This document shows positions 60,145 through 64,000 of a stretch of 64,000 nt of DNA, piece after piece. The notes beneath the pieces are model-generated. The model ran no database searches. It was not told the DNA's origin and was given only the letters and a program-made list of their open reading frames with translations. A program made the position numbers and the translations under genes. Within the stretch, counting starts at the first letter, position 1. The number at the start of each line of letters is the position of its first letter. Origin of the DNA: Fusobacteriaceae bacterium. Lineage in GTDB: Bacteria; Fusobacteriota; Fusobacteriia; Fusobacteriales; Fusobacteriaceae. Location of the stretch: assembly GCA_031272775.1 (NCBI GenBank), contig JAISTB010000027.1, positions 1 through 64,000 on the forward strand, in the 5' to 3' direction.

Positions 60145-61302
60145 TTATTTAATCACGCGGACCTTGAAAACGCCCGGGATTTTTTTGATTTTCTCAATGA
60201 CGTCAGCTTCCGCCGGGGAATCGAGGTCAAACATGCAGTAGGCGTAGTTTCCTTTGCTTTTGTTCAGCATGTTGTCGATGTTGATGCCGGAATCGCCCAA
60301 GGTTCCCGTAAACTGGCTGATCATGTTTTTTACGTTCTTGTAAACGATGGAAACGCGCCCGTCCCTTGTGGGGACGCCCATATCGCAATCGGGCAGATTC
60401 ACGGAATTTTTGATGTTCCCGTTTTCGAGAAAATCCATGACTTCCCGGACGGCCATCATGGCGCAGTTGTCTTCGGATTCTTCCGTGGACGCGCCCAAAT
60501 GCGGCGTCACAATGGCGTTGGGCTCGGCCAGAATTTCCGCTTCCGGAAAATCCGAGAGATATTTCCGGACTTTCCCGGATCGCAGGGCTTCCGCCATATC
60601 GGCGGAATTGACGAGAGGGCCTCTCGCGTAATTCAATATCACAACGCCCGGTTTCATGAGGTCTATCGTTTCTTTGTTGATCAAATGCTTCGTTTCGGGC
60701 AAAAGCGGCACATGGACTGTGATGAAATCGCAATTCGTAAAGATATAATGGATATCCTTCACGTGGGTTGTGCTCTTGTTGAGGTTCCAGGCCGCGTCGA
60801 CGGACATATAGGGATCGTAGCCGTAGACTTGCATCCCGAGACTGATGGCGGCGTTGGCCACGAGGACCCCGACGGCTCCCAGACCGATCACGCCCAGTTT
60901 TTTGTCCTGGATCTCATAACCCGCGAAGTTCTTTTTCTGTTTTTCTGTCAATTTTTCCAGATCGGGGTTGTCTTTTTCCGAAAGGGCCCAACGGACGCCG
61001 CCGAGGATGTCCCGGGACGCTAAAAGCAAGCCGCTCAAAACCAGTTCCTTGACGCCGTTGGCGTTGGCCCCCGGCGTATTGAAGACGACGATCCCGGCTT
61101 CCGAACAGCGGTCAACGGGGATATTGTTTACGCCCGCCCCGGCTCTGGCCACGGCAAGCAACGATTCATCGAAGGGAAAGTCCTTCATTTCGGCGCTCCG
61201 CACAAGGATCACGTCGGCGTTTTCGGCGTTTTCCCGATATTTTTCCGTAAACAGACGCAGCCCCAGCTGGGAAATGGGGTTTAAACAACGATAGCGAAAC
61301 AT
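60145..61302 (-). CDS. serA: D-3-phosphoglycerate dehydrogenase with C-terminal ACT domain
   Basis: A 385-residue short-type SerA, first step of serine synthesis. GVIGLGAVGVLVANAA is the NAD site; catalytic Arg in NYARGPLVNS, a Glu and His in TPHLGASTEESE are present. The last ~75 residues are an ACT domain (VSIVYKNVKNMISQFTGTL) that may give feedback by serine. It lies 26 bases after serC. Confidence 0.95.
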   Translation of the reverse strand: MFRYRCLNPISQLGLRLFTEKYRENAENADVILVRSAEMKDFPFDESLLAVARAGAGVNNIPVDRCSEAGIVVFNTPGANANGVKELVLSGLLLASRDILGGVRWALSEKDNPDLEKLTEKQKKNFAGYEIQDKKLGVIGLGAVGVLVANAAISLGMQVYGYDPYMSVDAAWNLNKSTTHVKDIHYIFTNCDFITVHVPLLPETKHLINKETIDLMKPGVVILNYARGPLVNSADMAEALRSGKVRKYLSDFPEAEILAEPNAIVTPHLGASTEESEDNCAMMAVREVMDFLENGNIKNSVNLPDCDMGVPTRDGRVSIVYKNVKNMISQFTGTLGDSGINIDNMLNKSKGNYAYCMFDLDSPAEADVIEKIKKIPGVFKVRVIK

Positions 61303-61328
61303 TCTGCAAACTCCTTTTTTGGTATTTT

Positions 61329-62411
61329 CTATTGATTTTCTGCTTCGAATTTTTTCATAAAGGCCGCGAGGGCTTTGACCCCTTCCGTCGGCATGGCGTT
61401 ATAGATGCTGGCCCGCATGCCGCCCACGGAACGATGTCCCTTGAGATTTTCAAATCCGGCGGCTTTGGCCTCTTTGACAAATTTTTCGTCCAGATCTTTA
61501 TTTCCGGTCACGAAGACCACGTTCATCAACGACCGGTCTTTGGGCGCGACAGTTCCATGAAAAACCTTGCTTTCCTCCAAGACATCGTAGAGAAGCTTCG
61601 CTTTTTCCTCGTTGATGGCTCTCATGGCCGCCAGTCCGCCCAGTTTTTTGAGCCATTTGAAGACGAGCCCGCAGAGATAGATACACCAGCAGTTGGGCGT
61701 ATTGTACAGGGAGTCGTTATCGGCGTGGATCTTGTACTTGAGCATGGTGGGCGTCCCCGGGAGCGTTTGCTCCGTCACGAGATCCTTCCGGATTATGGTA
61801 ATAACCATCCCCGCGGGACCCACGTTTTTTTGGACGCCCCCGAACAGCAATCCGTATTTCGCGACGTCGACGGGCTCCGACAGGAAACAGGAGGAAATAT
61901 CCGAAACGAGGATTTTTCCCTTGGTATCGGGCAGCTTCCACATCTTGTTGCCGTGGATCGTCTCATTTTCGCAGACATAGACGTAGTCGGCTTCGGGAGA
62001 TACCGCGAGATCGGTCAGATCCGGCACATAACTGTAGTTTTTATCCTCCGAAGAGGCGATTTTCCGAATGTCCCCAAAGATTTTCGCTTCCTCGAAAGCT
62101 TTTTTGGACCAGGCGCCAGTCACGATGTAATCGGCGACCCCGTGCTTCAGGAGATTCATGGGGACCATGGAAAATTGCAGATGGCCGCCCCCCTGCAGGA
62201 AAAGTACATCATAATTGTCCGGTATATTCATGAGCTCCCGGATGTCTTTTTCCGCCTCGTGCAGGATATTCTCAAAAACTTTGGATCTGTGGCTCATTTC
62301 CATGACGGACATGCCGCTTCCCTTGTAATTCAGCATTTCGGCGGCGGCGGTTTCCAGGACCTCCGCCGGCAGCATGGCCGGTCCCGCCGAAAAATTATAA
62401 ATTCTTTCCAC
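61329..62411 (-). CDS. serC: phosphoserine aminotransferase
   Basis: A 360-residue PLP enzyme, second step of serine synthesis. The start RIYNFSAGPAMLPAEVLE and the GKILVSDISSCFLSEPVDV and LLFGGVQKNVGPAG (PLP lysine) blocks are diagnostic. AGGAGT precedes the ATG. Serine feeds O-acetylserine, the co-substrate of the cysteine synthase in the nif-like operon. Confidence 0.96.
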   Translation of the reverse strand: MERIYNFSAGPAMLPAEVLETAAAEMLNYKGSGMSVMEMSHRSKVFENILHEAEKDIRELMNIPDNYDVLFLQGGGHLQFSMVPMNLLKHGVADYIVTGAWSKKAFEEAKIFGDIRKIASSEDKNYSYVPDLTDLAVSPEADYVYVCENETIHGNKMWKLPDTKGKILVSDISSCFLSEPVDVAKYGLLFGGVQKNVGPAGMVITIIRKDLVTEQTLPGTPTMLKYKIHADNDSLYNTPNCWCIYLCGLVFKWLKKLGGLAAMRAINEEKAKLLYDVLEESKVFHGTVAPKDRSLMNVVFVTGNKDLDEKFVKEAKAAGFENLKGHRSVGGMRASIYNAMPTEGVKALAAFMKKFEAENQ

Positions 62412-62432
62412 CTCACTCCTCCTGTATTCTCT

Positions 62433-64000
62433 TTATCGGAAATTTTTCATATTTTCATGAATTTTGTCGAGTTTATCCTGACATTCCTTCTGGATTCTTC
62501 TGTCTCTTTCGAGAATCTGCGCCGGGGCCTTGGCCAGATAGCGCTCGTCGGCCAGTTTGACGTTGATTTTTTCCAGCTCTTTTTGCACCTTGGCCGCTTC
62601 CGCCTCGAGTTTTTTCACCTCGGCTTCCGTATTCAGAAGTCCCGCCAATTCCATGTAGACCTCGGAATTTTTGGCGACCCGGAAACCGCTCTGGGCGGGC
62701 TTTTGGATATCCGCGCCGTAAGTCAGTTCCCCGATCCGGGCAAGGCTTTTGATAAAGGTCTCGTTTTCTCTGAGGGCGTCAAGTTCCTCGGAATCGGCGG
62801 TCTTGATCCGGACATTGGCTTCCTTCCCCGGGGAAATCCCCATTTCCGCCCGGATATTCCGGAGGGAGGACACGACCTCTTCCATATAGGCAAATTGTTT
62901 TTCGATCTTGGGATTGACTTGCGCGTCGTCGCAGACCGGATAGGCTTCCAGCATGATCGTCGGCCCGTCGCCTTTTTTGATCCGCTGCCAGATTTCCTCC
63001 GTAATGAAGGGCATATAGGGATGGAGCAGCCGGAGCCCCGCTTCAAGCACGGTCCACAATACAACCTGGGCCGTCAGCTTCGATTGTTTTCCGCTCTCGT
63101 CTTTATTATAGAGACGCGCCTTGGCGATCTCCACATACCAGTCGCAGAAATCCCCCCGCAGGAACTCATAGACAGCCTTGGCCGACTCGTCCAGTACATA
63201 GCGGTCGATTTTTTCGGCCGCCTCTTTGGCGGTGGCGTTGAGCCTCGACAAAATCCATTTGTCCACCAGTTCATAGCGGATATCTTCGGGCTTCACGTTT
63301 TGAATATCAAAATCCTCAAGATTCATCAATACAAAGCGGGAGGCGTTCCAGATCTTGTTGGCAAAATTCTTCCCCATATCGAGGAGCTTGACGCTCCAGC
63401 GGACGTCCTGCCCCGGCGAGGTGTTGTAGATCATGGCGAAACGCATGGCGTCGGCGCCGTGTTCGTGGATGATGTCGATGGGGTCCGGGGAATTGCCGAG
63501 GGACTTGGACATTTTCCGCCCCTGCTCGTCGCGGACGATCCCGTGCAGGAACACATGCCGGAAAGGCACGTCCTTCATTTCGTACATGCCGAGCATGATC
63601 ATCCGGGCGACCCAGAAAAAGAGAATATCGGCGCCGGTCACAAGGACCGAGGTCGGGTAAAATGTCGCCAGTTCCTTTGTCCGCTCGGGCCAGCCCAGCG
63701 TCGAGAAGGGCCACAGGCCCGAAGAAAACCAGGTATCGAGGACATCTTCCTCCTGTACGAGGGGGACGTCTTTTCCATAGTGCTTTTTCGCCATTTCTAT
63801 GGCTTCTTTTTCTTCTGTCGCCACAAACATGGCCTTGTCCGGCCCGTACCAGGCGGGAATCCGGTGCCCCCACCACAATTGCCGGGAAATACACCAGTCC
63901 CGGATATTGTTGAGCCAGTTGTAATAAACTTTTTCCCAGCGTTTGGGAATGATCTCAATCCGTCCGTCCTGTACGGCCGCCAGAGCCACGTCGGCCAGAG
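62433..64000 (-). CDS. valS: valyl-tRNA synthetase (3' part; N-terminus beyond window)
   Basis: The open frame runs off the right edge; the visible part is about 520 C-terminal residues. It includes SRQLWWGHRIPAWY, the KMSKS loop GRKMSKSLGNSPDPIDII, the anticodon-binding domain, and a C-terminal coiled coil (from about TEAEVKKLEAEAAKVQKELEK). An apparent GTG start at 63989 is internal, since the frame continues to the edge. It is 21 bases upstream of serC on the same strand. Confidence 0.95.
   Translation of the reverse strand, partial: LADVALAAVQDGRIEIIPKRWEKVYYNWLNNIRDWCISRQLWWGHRIPAWYGPDKAMFVATEEKEAIEMAKKHYGKDVPLVQEEDVLDTWFSSGLWPFSTLGWPERTKELATFYPTSVLVTGADILFFWVARMIMLGMYEMKDVPFRHVFLHGIVRDEQGRKMSKSLGNSPDPIDIIHEHGADAMRFAMIYNTSPGQDVRWSVKLLDMGKNFANKIWNASRFVLMNLEDFDIQNVKPEDIRYELVDKWILSRLNATAKEAAEKIDRYVLDESAKAVYEFLRGDFCDWYVEIAKARLYNKDESGKQSKLTAQVVLWTVLEAGLRLLHPYMPFITEEIWQRIKKGDGPTIMLEAYPVCDDAQVNPKIEKQFAYMEEVVSSLRNIRAEMGISPGKEANVRIKTADSEELDALRENETFIKSLARIGELTYGADIQKPAQSGFRVAKNSEVYMELAGLLNTEAEVKKLEAEAAKVQKELEKINVKLADERYLAKAPAQILERDRRIQKECQDKLDKIHENMKNFR

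Noticed and set aside
59104-61023. 639-codon open frame on the plus strand
   Set aside because: It lies opposite the DUF1015 and serA genes, which have clear motifs and ribosome sites. It has low-complexity His/Asp/Arg-rich content typical of antisense reading of G+C-rich codons.
1-64000. tRNA, rRNA and CRISPR arrays
   Set aside because: No tRNA T-loop/acceptor pattern, rRNA block or regularly spaced repeats were noticed in the intergenic regions. This is a visual scan only.

Overview
The window looks like one continuous chromosomal stretch of an obligately anaerobic, amino-acid-fermenting bacterium. Signs of this are tryptophanase, NADP-type glutamate dehydrogenase, a dipeptide importer, peptidase T, gamma-glutamyltransferase, a reverse rubrerythrin behind a PerR-type box, a HemZ-type radical SAM enzyme and a nitrogenase-like reductase. 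The accB-accC-asp23-amaP-nusB order and the glmS ribozyme recall Firmicutes and Fusobacteria. A DUF374 acyltransferase of the kind used in lipid A pathways hints at an outer membrane. I favour a Fusobacteria-like or diderm Firmicute lineage with a mid-50s G+C look; the exact taxon cannot be fixed from the sequence. No rRNA, tRNA or CRISPR array was seen.

Layout. 1-13.7 kb: a sigma-54 activator gene, then a catabolic gene run (AtuA pair, class II HMG-CoA reductase, MaoC hydratase, crotonase, small membrane peptide plus Na+/solute symporter, class III CoA-transferase, split transketolase). A convergent secreted flavin reductase and a broken amidohydrolase follow. G+C falls visibly from about 5.0 to 13.3 kb, which suggests later acquisition. 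13.7-26.4 kb (minus strand): pilT, hemZ, dppABCDF, cysteine hydrolase, HhH protein, hslO, tatD, acpS and pepT. 26.5-32.4 kb (plus): a permease with gamma-glutamyltransferase, ribozyme-controlled glmS, and PerR-type rubrerythrin. 32.4-35.5 kb: an A+T-rich island of three paralogous membrane proteins of unknown function around an IS630-type transposase remnant. 46.5-64 kb: housekeeping genes (tnaA, accBC, asp23/amaP, nusB, D-2-hydroxyacid dehydrogenase, gdhA, murI, acyltransferase, metG, DMT exporter, DUF1015, serA, serC, valS).

The most interesting region is 35.6-46.5 kb. A MetI-type gamma-synthase (minus) and an eight-gene operon (plus) diverge from one 0.8-kb control region. The operon encodes a NifH-like reductase, a NifX-NifB fusion, cysteine synthase, NifK-like and NifD-like subunits with all six P-cluster-type cysteines, and an SsuABC-type importer. 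The metI side has a strong promoter, a 32-residue leader peptide with eight Met codons, an intrinsic terminator, and a second small ORF whose Cys-Cys-Cys codons overlap the metI start. The nif-like side has a strong promoter, a 48-residue leader peptide with Cys-Cys-Arg-Met-Cys-Cys-Cys, a hairpin enclosing its stop codon, and an intrinsic terminator. I read this as a sulfur-scavenging system: a nitrogenase-like C-S bond reductase (methylthio-alkane reductase-like) whose product is turned into cysteine and methionine, controlled by ribosome-mediated attenuation that senses both amino acids. The enzyme family and the leaders are seen in the sequence; substrate and mechanism are inference.
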